A stretch of 64,000 nucleotides of DNA from Cladopsammia gracilis (GCA_022457155.1 JAJGOT010000361.1:682001-746000); one strand, 5' to 3'. Counted from the first letter of the stretch, positions 43,362 through 57,400 are shown. Numbers and translations: made by a program. The notes: a model not told the origin generated them from the sequence alone.

Positions 43362-44337
43362 TGCAGTCCTTCGCTTTTCGTTTCCGATCGGGTAGTCCCG
43401 GCGCTAAGGACTTTATCCTCTACAGCTAGTATAAGTAACCTTTATTTATGCAGGGTAGCCCATTCAGCTCTAGAATGATATCCATTGGGGCCCTGCGTAA
43501 TTAATATATCATTAAGCTAATTGCATTTATAAATTATTGTAAAGGATGAATATATACAAAAAGAACTTATTCTTATTAAACTAATATCGCCACAATTTAT
43601 AGGCTGAATAATTTTTCCTCCTGTGTCGTTATATCCAATCAGAACACGGCATTGTTAAGGTGCACGTCAATCAAGCCAACCGAGCAACATGCAACATAGT
43701 GAAACTTGAATTTAGCTGTTTCAGCATAAATTTCTCGTGAAAGATTTTCGGGAATTTTACTTCTCCTTGTGTTTAATTTCTGAAGAATGCTTCGAATGCG
43801 GAATATTGCTTCTCTACTTTACTTTGCTAGACGAAGACTGTTGGACAGGCATTTTGTTTTCCCTCTGAAAAAAGCCACACTAATTTTTATCGGCAAACTC
43901 AATCGCTTCAAGCATAACAACGCTGATCACTACGTAGAACATTTAACGCAACAACGACAGGATAGAGCCCAAACTGAAAGCCAAAATGCAACCGTGGACA
44001 GCTGTTTCGACCTGGTTGGGTATCTTCAGCACGGTGTTGCAGCAAAAAGATAAAAAAAACTAGCGCGAACGCCAATTCTCTACCAAATCGCACGTGGTGA
44101 TGGCAACAGATGAGAGCTCGAATTCAAATGTTTGCCAATTGACCCACGTCACAGTGGCGCGTGACTATGAGTAATAGGCAAAAAATTGGAAATATCATGT
44201 CGTTCTCGCGATAAAGAAAGTGAGGATAGACAGAACCATCCCTCAGCAAGTACATGGCCAATACCATGTTAAAAATAAATAAACAGCATTTCGGATCTGA
44301 AAAGATCTACGGTCCCAAAATATATATAACAAGTAAA

Positions 44338-44500
44338 GAAGGAGCAAAGGACGCGAACGAAACTGCTGCCGTTGTACGTAGGATCTGAAAAAGATCTAGT
44401 CAGCCAAAAATAGAGATACAATAAAAAGATCTGACTAGATCTTTTACAGATCCTACGTACACCGTGCGGCCGCATTTTCGTTCGCGGTCCATTGCTTCTT
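44338..44500. mobile_element. Fold-back element with GATCTAGTCAG arms
   Basis: AAGAAGGAGCAAAGGACGCG...GTACGTAGGATCTG is mirrored by CAGATCCTACGTAC...CGCGGTCCATTGCTTCTT, with arms of about 75 bp. Confidence 0.75.
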
Positions 44501-44657
44501 GTTTTCAAGCATAACGTCTTTTCGAAATTCGTTTGAGCAATGCGGTGAGGTCCTTTGATTTTCGTGCTGCGAAAACTGGTTAATATATACTTCCGAAACA
44601 AAAATAGATACCCAAGCCAAATAAGCTGTATTTATGTTTCTTTCGGCAAACTCGATC

Positions 44658-45186
44658 TTAACCCTCGGACGTACAGGCAAACTTTAATATACCTCCACCG
44701 TGGTACAAGGGGGGTTGTTGCAACCCCGCTTCCCCTTGGGATTTCGCGATGTTGCAATATTTCGGAAATGTTTTACATCTAATAGATAGCCCGCGATGTG
44801 CTCTACAAGATAAGGTAAATATTATGGGTTGGATTTTGTTAAAAATTCAAAGTTATCGGGAAAATGTGGAAATTGTAATATTGCTTGCTAGAGTTGCAAA
44901 ATAACAAACAATTAAACGTTTGGTGCATTGGTAGCATTTTATATGTTTTTATATGTTTTTTCACTGAAAAAAGGTGAAAAACACGTATTTTAATTCAAAA
45001 ATGACTTGACAACATGTTACTAATGACGTCATATCTCGTTATCATAGCAACCAATTGCCTCCAAACTTTACCAAAATGTGTCGTAAGGATAAATGAACAG
45101 CTACTGAAAACAGCACGTGCTAATCGTAAATGGTCTTGAAAATATCGGAGAAAAATTTTTAAGGGGGAGTGGCTCGTCCGAGTTAA
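44658..45186. mobile_element. TTAA element with CCCTCGGACG ends (piggyBac-like MITE)
   Basis: TTAA (44658-44661) then CCCTCGGACGTACA on the left; CGTCCGAG then TTAA (45183-45186) on the right. TTAA duplications with CCC-starting ends are characteristic of piggyBac. A relative is at 54190-54535 and a remnant is at 1417-1445. Confidence 0.75.
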
Positions 45187-45518
45187 AAGAACACAGCACT
45201 TTTCCTTTTAAGCAAAATACTCGAGAATTTCTTTCAAATTGCGGTAGGCCTAGGCATTAAGGATAACATACTTGACGGTTATTCAATTTTCTAACTACAA
45301 AAGCTTATTTTGTGGTTGGGCGCATTTGCTCTCAAAGTGTTGTAACACGTTTTGTGAGCAATGTTTTAAGGGCCTGTTCACATGGAGGTGGGGGATCCCG
45401 GGAAGGTGGGTAATAATAATAAATAATACAATCTTTCCTTTTTTTATCTTTTTTTCTTCCATACAATGGCCGTTTTTATACTAGAGACGCATTATCCGTC
45501 TGGATGAACTTGGGCAAA

Positions 45519-45641
45519 CATTTGTAGTTCGTCTGGTTATGCGTCTCTAGTATAAAGACGGGCACAAGATGCATTATCCGTCGAGACGAACTATCTCTCG
45601 TAGTGCGTCGTTCAAGACGCATTTCGAAAGATAGTTCGTCT

Positions 45642-45683
<42 letters not shown>

Positions 45684-45706
45684 CATAACCGGACGAACTA
45701 CAAATG
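45519..45706. mobile_element. Fold-back MITE rich in TAGAGACGCAT / AGACGAAC motifs
   Basis: CATTTGTAGTTCGTCTGGTT...AGACGGGCACAAGATGCATT is mirrored through 45706. An additional copy of the motif TACTAGAGACGCATTATCCG precedes the left arm at 45478. Confidence 0.8.
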
Positions 45707-45872
45707 TCAGGAATAAATAAACAGATACTGAAGACGCCATGTGCCGACCTTAAATGCTCTTGAAAGAGTGAAGGTGGTGCAGGTAAAGGTAATGCTAACT
45801 TCGCACACGATCCACGGATGGCCCACACGGCCGGAGCTTAAACTGGTTTCTGTAGCTTGAAGGAAATAGGAA

Positions 45873-46048
45873 TAGAGTGTTTTCACTCACGTGACAGGTG
45901 GCCATATTGGAGTGCAAAAACAATAGCAAATGTTTGAATAAGAATAAGGCTTAAGTCCCATAGGATTCGTTTGGGCACCAATATGGCCGCCATTTCTTTG
46001 TTTTGGGACACCAATATGGCCGCCGTGACGTCACATGAAAACACTCTA
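45873..46048. mobile_element. MITE with TAGAGTGTTTTCA ends
   Basis: The left end TAGAGTGTTTTCACTCACGTGA and the right end TCACATGAAAACACTCTA are inverted. The interior repeats CCAATATGGCCGCC twice. A relative is at 63387-63641. Confidence 0.75.
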
Positions 46049-46050
46049 TT

Positions 46051-46217
46051 TAACAAATTTACACCGGTTTTCCGTGGTGTGGACTCTTATTTACCACGAT
46101 TTACGTCATCACATGGTCAAAATGTTGTGGACAGTCAGCAACAAATTTTGACCATGTGATGACGTAAATCGTGGTAAATAAGAGTCCACACCACGGAAAA
46201 CCGGTGTGAATTTGTTT
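46051..46217. mobile_element. Palindromic MITE (ACCGGTTTTCCGTGGTG arms), intact copy
   Basis: ACACCGGTTTTCCGTGGTGT...ACGTCATCACATGGTCAAAA is mirrored almost perfectly. The copy at 58420-60610 is the same palindrome with a 2-kb insertion. Confidence 0.85.
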
Positions 46218-46309
46218 TTTACAACAATATTTAGAAAAAAATACAAGGAAAAATCGAAGTCTTGTTACAAAACGTGACAGCAAAGAAAGAGCAAGCGTTG
46301 TCTATAACT

Positions 46310-46413
46310 TTCTCGCAATCTGATTGGTTGTTTTCAAGCGCGCGTGATGTTAGCGTCAGCACCGTTGTCTGGACTCTCATTTACCACTTACGTCGACCAA
46401 TCAGATTGCGAGT
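46310..46413. repeat. Inverted repeat CTCGCAATCTGATTGG
   Basis: CTCGCAATCTGATTGG at the left and CCAATCAGATTGCGAG at the right. The same unit accompanies the related palindrome at 58300-58390, so the two form one composite family. Confidence 0.6.
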
Positions 46414-46679
46414 TTGGCGACAATTGTGGTAAAAATTGCTACTCCCTCCACACTACACCACCGCGCCTCCACAAAGTAGTCCAGAGGGTTAAGCAATTTT
46501 CCGAAGATTTTCAACAATTTTAAAAAAATGTCAGAATGATCAGAATTTTTTTTTTTTGATTTATTATATACAACTTTTAACTTGTTTGACTTGACTTTAA
46601 CTCGGTAGCTGACGTGAAGATGCCGATATTTGCGAACAGTAAATTGTAAAATTGATAAATCTTCATATGTACATAAATA

Positions 46680-46830
46680 CTTGGAGCGACGGCATTCTCT
46701 TCTGATGCTCCACGCCAACCTCTGGAACAACCTGCCAAGTGAAATTAGTGGCCTTGATACTCTATCTACTTTTCAGCGCAATCTTTTAAAATACATACCT
46801 TTTTAGACGCGCTTTTAATTTGTAATTTCT
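46680..46830 (+). mobile_element. 3' end of a LINE reverse-transcriptase ORF
   Basis: One frame reads RRHSLLMLHANLWNNLPSEI then LDTLSTFQRNLLKYIPF and a stop, the W--LP type terminus of non-LTR elements. Confidence 0.55.
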
Positions 46831-46969
46831 TTATCTTATCTTCTCTATGCCTGTAAATATTTTTTATATATATTTAGGTAACATTTTTATTCATTAATTT
46901 TAATCTTTTTCATCTTTGTGAACTTGATTATGTACATGAAATTTGTTATAAATCCCTGTATTTCACGGA

Positions 46970-48230
46970 AGTAATATATATAGATAGCCCAAGCCTAACA
47001 GCGTCGCACTTTGAACAAGCTTAATTAAGGTGAAACTTAACCAAGGTGAAACTTAACTAAGGTGAAAGGTTGGAAGCACAAGAATTAAGATTGACGAACG
47101 GGCTATTTTCAATTTTAGCAATTCTCAAAAACAGTATTACGCGACTGTCTGCACAGTACATTTTTATAGACCGTACAAAAGTTCACAAAAACAACTTTTC
47201 TCTGTCTAGAATAACTAGTACCACTAGTTTCCGAATAAAATACAGTTTTTGTTTGTCAAAAATTGCCCGAGAAACTGATTTGAAAATCAAAAATTGCAAA
47301 AATACACAAACATATTTGCATAAGGCGATACGAGTGAAGATAGAACTGTACTATAAAATCAAAGTCTTGTTTTGTTTACATAAAATCGCTTTTCAAACTA
47401 TCTAATGAATGAACAAACACATAAAAATGGACAACACAATCTTATTTCGAAAAAATTTATTCAAATCTCCATTAGTTTACGTTTAAAAGCAAAACGCGTA
47501 CCATTTAAGCTTAATTATAGCTCATCGAGTTCAAGCTTTCTTCGATGAAATTCAAGAGATCGATACAACTGAATTTAAGCACGTTTTAAAATCAATTCTC
47601 CAAAACTAACAATAACACCAATAAAAAGTCACTCAGATTGATATCAACATAAATTCTCATCGAAAACTTAATCTGTTTTACCTTTAAGTCCCTCGCTTGC
47701 TTGGTTCTGAAATCCGTAGAAAACAAATATCTCCCGCATTGATAAAAACGTAATACATGAAGTTCCTCGAAGCAAGATTTCATCCCTGAAAGCTCGTCTT
47801 TTTCCACTAAAGCGGCTTCCGAGTATCCCTTAATTAGTATCCTTGTCTTGAGTAGCAAACCGCGAAATATTAAGGGAAATAACGCCTTTAATTTCAACGG
47901 TTTTCTCCGCTTAGTAAATTCACAGCAAAACATCAAAGTGTTTTTCTAGCTGACGTGACATTCGGCCGTGTAACCGCGCGAAAAACAAAGCCTCGCTTTG
48001 GTTTCAACACAACGTCGTACGCGCATGTTTTGCGACGTCATACGCGCCCGCGAGCTAGTCCTGCGCGAAGGCAAGCTAGTCCTGCGCGACGGCGGCGGCG
48101 GAGGTCGCGCACACGCGCGCCCGCGAAACATTCCGCTAGCCATGACCATGAAAAATGACGGGCATGGTTCTATGAGTATGGAGCTGCGTAGCCAGGCCTT
48201 CGGCCTGGCAAGTGCTCCGCTATGAAATGA
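46970..48230. repeat. 1.2-kb dispersed repeat, copy 2 (inverted)
   Basis: Reverse complement of 23060-24252. The GC-rich end here (48040-48130) has expanded with a GCTAGTCCTGCGCGA tandem pair and a CGGCGG run. It lies about 100 bp beyond the last exon of the minus-strand CapA-like gene. Confidence 0.8.
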
Positions 48231-48328
48231 CAATATTTGTGAACTCCAAGGTTTCCTGCCTTCTTTGTATCAACTTCTTTCCTTCGGAAAAGGAATAAAT
48301 CGGTTTTTTTATTATTGTTATTATTTTT

Positions 48329-48470
48329 TCACAATTTTTGACAATGTTTATCCTCTTCTCCACAAACAAAAATCCATTTGGCGTCCTTTATGGGCTCAGG
48401 GTGAAGTCGTTTTGCTTTCCGATCAAATGCGATTTTCACTGGGAGATATTTTGCTTCTAACACACCATCT
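48329..48470 (-). CDS. Exon 7 of the minus-strand CapA-like gene
   Basis: Acceptor AATTTCAG at 48471-48478. Reads (R)DGVLEAKYLPVKIAFDRK and ends DKHCQKL, stop TGA at 48331-48329. Matches the last exon of the plus-strand gene. Confidence 0.83.
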
Positions 48471-51400
48471 CTGAAATTCAAAACAATGTAATATTATGAA
48501 GAAGTATTCTTTTGAATTATTACTTTTCTGTGAGCCACAAAATAAAAGCATAATAGCATGAGATCCAAACGGATCTAAACTGAAAATGGAATCAAAAATA
48601 AGAGGTTGTCCTCATATTCAATTTTTAAAACTACCCTATTAAAACTGAAGATGGGATCGAAAAATAAGAGGTTATCCTCATATTCAATTTTCAAAACTTC
48701 CCCTTCTTCTGCACATAAGGCCTCTTATGAGATTTCTGTAATCGGTTCTTTGGACGGGCGATTTTACCGTCGTCGCCTATCAATCCGTGGACCAATGATG
48801 GCGGCAAGGTTAGACTTACCAAGGACCAAGGCACCGCCGGTAAAACTCTTATGATTCATCAGACACACAAGATACACCACCACGACTGCCAAAAACGAAA
48901 CATGTTTACCTGAATACATCCTAATTCCGTTTGTTTTGCCTTTTGGGGATACTTTTTATTTTGTCATTTCACATCCTTTTCAGGCTTATTTGATTTTTTT
49001 AGTTTGATTGTTTTTTTTTTGTTGTTGTTGTTGTTGTTGTTATTTTTTTTTAATGAGCTTGTTTGTCCGTGAATAGCAAGGGAAAGATTTCCGTACAACC
49101 CCCGAATGTTTGGGGTTATACGAAAAGATCTTACCATAGCAAGCGCTATGGCCCAATTAAAGGGGCAGTATCACGAGATTCCACGCGCGGCACTGTTCAT
49201 TGATCTTGCACCGGAATTTTGGACGTATCACTGTTAAAAGTGATTTTTTTTTTTCTTCCGGCTATCAAAACGGATTTTTTGATTCAACAAATATCTCCAT
49301 TTCTCGACGGCCTTTTTGAATTTGCCGAATCAAACTTGAAAACATGGGCCGACGTTTTCATGTTTCGCCCTCATGATACTGCCCCTTTAACGTTGATGTT
49401 GGATAATCTTCGAGAACAAACTGAACACTCGCCTTACCACAGGGATCCCAGGTTCAAACATGAATCCTTACGACAAAAATATAAGGATTTGCATGGGATT
49501 TTATCGTATTTAGTTTGCTAAAATATCACAATTAAAAACAAACAGCCATTAAAGTGTTCATACCTTATTAAATAATGTCTGTATGTTGTTTCTTGGTAGC
49601 TTTGTGGCTTCAACGGCATTTTAGCGAGGTTTTTTTTTTCTGATTTGACTTCACCTAAAAGAAGTAAAGGGAGAACTCGCATTTGGAAGTCACTCCAACG
49701 AAAAGCGGCAAAAATTACCTTTAATCGATCCCAATCGCTCCAAAACTTCGCTCAAGTAAAGAGCGAGTCCGTTCCTTTCTATGCATCTCACATTTAGCGA
49801 CAAAACCGCAGTCATCGCCTCATAAAGACGATAAATACAACCAGAAAATTCAATGCTCTCGCTTCCTTGAATGCTTCAACGTCAGAAGTGACTTCGGGTG
49901 GCCGTTGGCTCGGCTTGGCAGCCATGCTGCTCGGTTCAAAACTCTCTCGTCGGGGAGGGACACGAGCAAAACAACCGTTGCAAAACTGGTTTCGCTCGAG
50001 TACCCAGGGGACGCTTTGTCAACATTCGAGCCGCCCGCCCGATTGTTCGAAAAGTTGGCGGGAAGACTACTTATTTCTCGTTTCAGCTTCGAATTCCTTC
50101 TATAGGAATGGATTCGCTCTTTACTCGAGTGACGTTTTGGAGCGATTGGAATCGATTAAGGTGGCTGAACACAGTTTCACTGTACCTATGCGTCATTCAT
50201 TGTCATTTTAAAACTACTAACGTCTGAGCGCCCAAAATTGGTGAGACATACGATTAAGCAACAAGCTATATATTTTGATATTTTTATTGAGCTTTTAGGG
50301 TGTTGCCATGGCAACACGGTGGATTGTAAATCAGCCTGCAATATTTGGTTTCGTTTATTTTCAGAAAATCTGTTGTAGTCGTTAGATTTTGTCCATCATT
50401 TGTCTCCTGTAAAGTCGTAAAAATATTCGCATGTTAACACTGGTCTAATATAATTTTAACAGAGGGATCTTCCGTAATCTGTGGTTTAATATGTTTGCGT
50501 TTTGTAAAACTAGATTTCAAATTTCTGATGGCACGTGAGTTCAGTATATTCGGAATTATTATTGTGCCAAATTTCGTGAAATTCTAACGAGTGGTTCCGT
50601 AGAAATCAGCACATTTCCGAGGAAAGTCGCTAAAATATCAAGTCACAACTTTTTGGTCAACTGCGCATGTGTGTGTATTTCTTCAATGGTTCTATAAATT
50701 ATCTATGGATTCAACAAACATTTTTACGAACAACAATTTGTTCGATTTTAAGACGAAAAACAACACTTTCGCGATCCACGCTGAGCAAAATAAAATGATA
50801 GCTGAATAGGCGACATGTTTGTTTTTCTCAAAACTCTGCACGTGCTGACACACGTAAGCAGCTGAAATTGAAGAGCACAAAAAGCAAAAGTCGCTAAAAT
50901 GGCTTTCAGAAGCCATAAAGCCGCCAAGAAACAACAGACAGACTTTATTTAATGAGGTATGAACACTTTAATGGCTATTTATTTTTAATTTTGATATTTT
51001 AGGAAACACACGATAAAATCACATGCAAATCCTTATATTTTTGTCGTTGAGGATTCCTGTCATGAGCCTGCGATTCCTGTGGCCTTACCTTGACAAAAGT
51101 ACTTTAAGCATTCGAGACATTTTCAAGTTTTCCATGTTTTCAAGAACATAGTGTTCATATGAGTCTATAAGGAGTTTATCAGGTTTCATTCCCAGTCTTC
51201 CATATACCTTCTAAAAAAACGAAAAGGTTGCCCGTTAGTAGATCAGGAACCGGAAGTAGAGGTGTCTCTTTCAATTTTTCTAATACTCTACCTTATTATT
51301 AACCCTTTCTCTCCCAGAGTCAATTTTGGAGACATGTAGCGTAGTTCTAACTTCCGAGTCTGTGGACGAAATCTTATTGTGTGACCATTTAAATGAAACC

Positions 51401-54400
51401 TCTTCAGTAGCACTTTTTCATGGTAAGTGCTTTTTAATATTTTACCAGAAACCCATAAGTGGGTTGAAACGTGCAACTGTCTCGATCTTGTACACTTCAA
51501 AACAAGCTTCCGATTATTCAATTTGCTAAGAAGTTGTTACAGCCATATTTGGAAAATCAAGAAAAAAATATTAACCAATCAACCGGCCGAAACCGAGGGG
51601 TTTCCAAATATGGTACTCAGCAAAAAATGAATATTCGGAAGCTGTGATTGCGCGTTACAAGTTTCAACCAGCGTTAATACCATTCACAGACATAATCTTC
51701 GAGGTGCGCAACATAACCTGTTCATTCCGCGACCGAACACTGAGGCCCTTAAGAAATGTTTTCGTTATAGGGACGCAGTAACATGGAACAGTTTGTCAGC
51801 GGAGGCTAAGCAGGCCACTACTTTAAATAGTTTTTATTCCGCTATTGTATATTAGTATTTTCTTAACTTAGTTTAGCACTTATTATAGGAGTTTTGTAAT
51901 TTTTAATAAGTCAACTTTTTCTACTAGGTTTAATGTGCACGGCTCTTTAGAAGATCACTCTTAGTGATAAGGACTCCGTGGATAAATAAAGTTATTGTTG
52001 TTGTTGTTATGGGTTTCTGATGTTTTACACTTTTGGGAGTTAAAGGTTAATTTACCTTTTATACATGAGATTCTGACTTATGTAAAATATTCTACGTTAG
52101 TACAATGATGCAACAGTTGAAGCTTTCGAAGGCAAACACTTCGTGGATTTGAAAAAGAGGATTACGTATTCAGAGGATGAATTCTTCAGTTCTGCCATTT
52201 TGTCTCGAAAAAAACTGCCAAAAACTACTAACAATGTTCTTTCTTCGAATATATTTACTTGCTATCTTCCTTTCAGTGGCACTTATTAATAACTTTGTTT
52301 TTGCAACAAAAACCGCAACATTCTATGACACTCTATAGTCCCTTTCAAGACAGCTCAGAAATAAATTATTGAAAGTTCACTATTGCCTTTTAAGATTGCG
52401 TGAAGGAACACAATACGTATACTTGGAAAAAATGAGACAAAATTAACAGATGTTGGACTTTTGAATTTAGAATATATGCACTCTGGAAACGTGGCCTGAT
52501 GAGAACAGGGCGTAGCTAGGGGGCCCTGGGGTACCTGTGATACCCCTTAGTGAGATAACTTTAGAAATCACAGCGTGGGGCAGTAAGCTTCTCATACAAG
52601 TTCTTCTCTGATTGGATGAGAAAATAATAGAACAAACAATATAACAATGGACCCTAGCCCTAAAAACAATAGAGCTGCGTGATACCCAGGTCCAATGAAA
52701 TTAGAGGTACTAAAGAGCTGCGTGGCTACTGCACAGCTTGGATGTTGACATGACATTGTGGTAAGTACCCTGGGTGTGACACAGTGTGACCCCCCCCCCC
52801 CCCCCACTCCCCCTTGAAAAATCCTAGCTACTCCCCTCGAGAATTTTATGACATGAAGATCATTACAAATGCACGCAAACGCCAGATGTTAACGTTTATG
52901 TCTTCGATTCTATCTTTTATTTCATGCATATTCAAGGAAGGATTCAAACCTAGAGAATTTACTAATGCGCTGCTCACACCTTGAGTCATGATTATTATGG
53001 GTCTGAATTCATCGATCGATTATCATCCCAATGTTTGACCATTCAGAAAAGATTTCTTTAGTTGTGGTGTTTGTCTTTTATATGATGTCATGTCAAGATT
53101 GGTAAAGGGTGTGACTGGGGTATTTTACCATTTACCCAAACATTCCGGAATTTTTGGTCAGAATGTAAATGGTAAGACAATTTTGGCTCGACCGACCGGA
53201 AAATTTCCGAAATAAACGGAAAGTCTTCAAAAATAGTCCAAAATTCCCAACCGAAATTTCCGAACGGAAATGTGTGTACCATTTACTTTTATCTACCAGT
53301 TCCAGACGCTGCGCCAGTTTTGATGCATAAGCGTGGTTACTCAGCTCGTTTCTGGCGTCAATGGTAAATGGTACACGCCAATTTCAAACAGAATTTCCCT
53401 TTCTGGAGTTTTGCTTACCATTTACACAAACCGTGGACCAACCGTTTTTACATTGTAAATGGTAAACAGCCTGGATGAACCTTCATTGTAAGTAATATAT
53501 CATAGCACATTTACCGGGTTTATTCCACTTATTGGTCGTTTCGGGTAGAACAAGAAATTCCCTAAACTGTAAGCCACCAGCTTGTTGTCATGGACACCAT
53601 GTGGCTGAAGCACGTGTGGATGTGCCCCAATGATCACGTGCACACCAAGGGATATTAGATGTTTGGTTATATGAAGCTGGTAGGGAAGAGGTCTTCTGTA
53701 AAGTTCTTCTCCAAAGTGGATGAGGACGACAATGATGTCGACATCAGCCTTTAAAAGTTAAAATTGCCATGTTAGTGTTCTTTGGGAATCGTGTTGGTTC
53801 TAAAAACATCAAACGGTTAAAATCGGATTGTGCTGTTCATGCTCAAACTTCAAAATGGTATAATCGATTTCCCTAGTTTCAAGAATAATGCAGAAAAAGG
53901 AAGTCGCCTTAAACGGGGGGGGGGGGGGGGGCGGGGGGGGGAGGGGGGAGGGAATATGTAGGGTTGAGGTACACCGGCTAAGCTATATAAACTAAACTAT
54001 GCTTGATGCTTACATAAACGAAATAAACGACCTGTACATACAATTCTTAGTTAAATAGGAAATCGTTTTTCGGTTTGAGGCTTAAAAAGGGTATCCCTCA
54101 AAAAGTTTTTCGATTTTTTTTACCGTTTAATAGGATCAGAGATCAATAACCTTCCCGGCACACACCTATCCTGTATTAACGCGAGACAATATGGTCTCCA
54201 TCTTAAATTTTGCTATAAATTCAACTTTACCCGGAAAATGCGGAAATTGCAAATATTTTTTGCTAAAGTTGCAAAATACGATACAAGTAAACATTTTGCA
54301 TGTGTGCTCAAAAATGGCTCCACATCATGCTACTTATGACGTCATATATTGTTACCATAGCAACCGGTTGTTGCCAAAATGAGTCAATAGAATAAGCGAG

Positions 54401-57400
54401 CAGCTGCTGAAGGCGGTATACGCCAACAATAAATGTTCTTGAAAAAATCCGAGAAAAACCTTAAGGGGGAGTCATCGACCATCCCCGCCTCCCCCCCCCC
54501 CCCCCCACCACCACCCTTGAACGTCCGAGGGTTAAAAAAATACGTAAACATGTTATGTAAACATGTATACAACTGTCAAACCTTCTTTAACTTGTTCACG
54601 TCTCTAGTGGCAATGTCATCTCGATAAATTGCAGGCCCAGAGTTGAACAGCATTCTCATTTCGGTGCAGTTCTGATTAATAGATGGGCTGTCACAATAAC
54701 CAAGAAATCCAATTTTCATTCCTTTTGCTTCCAGGATAAGTGGTTCCTGCAACAAAATAGAGAGAGCAGTATGAGATTAATCAAGTGAGAGACCACTTGA
54801 CTCGATTATCCATCCTTCTAAACGGAGTATCGCAAATTGTATGGAATTAACATTTCCATTATAACATTCCCTGTGACGTACAATGCCATTAATTGTGCCG
54901 AGAAGTAGAACTCATTTTGGCGTTTTTGCGGCGATGAAGGCGATTCCTGAGAAATAGTTCACGAACGATTATTTTTTTAACCTCCCCGAATTGTTCCCTT
55001 AAATGCGTTGTTATGAAAAATGCAATAAAAAACATAGGTCACCGTGCTCTCGTCAAAGAGATGTGATAGACTGAATTTCATTGGCAGTATTTACTGCTGC
55101 AGTACGCCTATCACGCGCGTGCTTATTTGATACTTACAAAAATCATTTTATTTAACAATTCATAAACACATGATCCTATCAGCGACGCCAATTTAATCAC
55201 GTGCATGAGCCTTTATACCTGGTAATCCATGGTGATCTTTATGCACCAAATTGAAGAAACGTTGTCGGGTGAAAAGCATAAACCATGAACGAAGCGGCCC
55301 AAAGGTTTACTGGGAAGTTGGAAAATTTAATCTTCGTCTGTGACAGAATACGCATTATATTAACACAGGATGCATAAATCATGCTCTTAAATGTCTCAAA
55401 CAATGAAAACATCTTGATTATCAAGAAATAGAATGTTACTAGCTTGCCAATGCTGCCTACCCAGAATCCCATTCGGTCTCATCGTTCTCACGGGTCAACG
55501 TTTCTTCAATATGGTGTATAAAGACCACACATAATCTTTATAACTAGGCTGAGCCTAACAGCGTTGCTCTCTGAACAGAAAGCCGATGGTAAACTTAACT
55601 GAGGTGAAAGGTCGGAAGCACAAGAATTAAGATTGATGACCGGGCTATTTTTCAATTTTAGCAATTCTAAACAACAAAATTACGCGACCGTCTGCACAGT
55701 ACATTTATATCGTACAAAAGTTCACAAAAACAACTTTTTCTCCGTCTAGAATAACCAGTGCGACTAATTTCCAAATAAAATACACCTGTTGCTTCTCAAA
55801 CATCGTCCGAGAAACTGATTTGGAAAATCAAAATTGCAAAAAGTACACAAACGTATTCGCATATGGCCACGCGAGTGAAGTTAGAACTATAAAATCCAAG
55901 TCTTGTTTTGTTTACGTAAAATCGCTTTTCAACCGATGTAATGAATGAACAAACACATAAAATGGACCATACAATCTTCTTTCGAAATTTTATTCAAATC
56001 TCCATAAGTTTATGTTTAAAAGCAAAACGCGAACATTGTCGAACTGCCTTCGATGAAAGAAATCAAGACAACTGAATATGAGGACGTTTTATAAGCAATT
56101 CTCCAAACTAACAAGAACACAAAGAAAAAGTCAATCACAGATTGATATCAACATAAATTCCCATCGAAAAATATATTTTGTTTTACCTTTAAGTCCCTAT
56201 ACTGCTTGGAAATTCTTTAAATCTCCGCTTCTTCAGTTCTAAAACCCAAAGTGACAATACTCCCACATTGATAAAAAACGTATGAAATTCCTCGAAGCAA
56301 GATGTTATCCCTGAAAGCTCTTCTTTTTCCACCATAGAGGCTTCTGAGTACCCTTAATTAGTATCCCTGTCTTGAGTAGCAAACCGCGAAAAAATGCAGG
56401 AAAATAACGACTTTAATTCGAACAGTTTTCTCCGCTTAATAAACAAGCAGCAAGTACAAATGTTTTCCCAGCTGACGTGACATTCGACCGTGTAACCGCA
56501 CGAAAAACAAAGCCGGATGTTGCGTGACGTCGAACGCGCATGTTTTGCGATGTCATGCGTGCTCGCGAGCTAGTCCTGCCCAACGGCTGGTGGCGGGCAC
56601 GCGAAACGTTCCCCTAGCCATGACCATGAAAAATGACGGGCATAGGTTCTATCGGTATTGGGCTCCGCAGCAGGGAGGGTCGAAGGTAAAAATCACACGT
56701 AATCTTTATGTAGAGAATACTAATATAGGAGGTAATTATTCAGGATTCTTGGATAAAACAAATTCTACAGTGTAAAACAGAAACACAAGTTTGGAGAAAG
56801 AGTGCAAGAATGCAAAGATGGAAGTCGATTACAGTTCACCAGTGCAAATTTAATTTCATGAGAGGCAGTAAAGAAATGAAAATTGCAACGAGTCACCGAG
56901 ACACCCCTGACTTACACCGGTTACCATTAACACGCGACCCAACGCCTTCAAAATGGGCGGGTAAAGTTGTGTTTTAGTGGACGTCGATCAAAGAATATCC
57001 CTTGAAGCTTTGTTTAATTCTGCGGACAAGATTTTACGCAAACAGAGCTAAAAAAATGGTCATTAAAAACTAACAGCGTAACCTTAATCAAAATGTATTT
57101 CCAAACCAGTCAAAACAGAAAAAGCTGTCGTTCGCTAATTTCCATTGCATGTGATTATTTGAAAACTCAGAGATGCATGAATGGTAGGCGGATCATAAAA
57201 AAGCTACACGCAGCGAACTTGGATTAAAATCTTCTCAAACTGTAACTGACCTCGAAATAGATTGTTTTAATATTATCACTTTTTCTTTTTCTGATTAATT
57301 TGTTTCAATAACGGCTTTCCTTTGATTGAAGTCCAGGAGACTCAGGTTTGACCGTCAGGAATGAAGTTGCATTGGGTTGCGTGTTAATGGTAACCGCTGC

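Larger units (their letters stand above)
36386..44049. repeat. Tandem duplication unit 2 (~7.66 kb)
   Basis: Direct repeat of 28831-36381. It starts after a 4-bp filler (AATG, 36382-36385) that follows the AGCAAAAAG microhomology. It keeps the right half of a CAGCGGTTACC-type element (43070-43361) that is missing in unit 1. Confidence 0.93.

Noticed and set aside
49867..50227. Overlapping open frames of ~110 codons in the fold-back element
   Set aside because: Three frames are open at once over a GC-richer stretch and none shows a domain.
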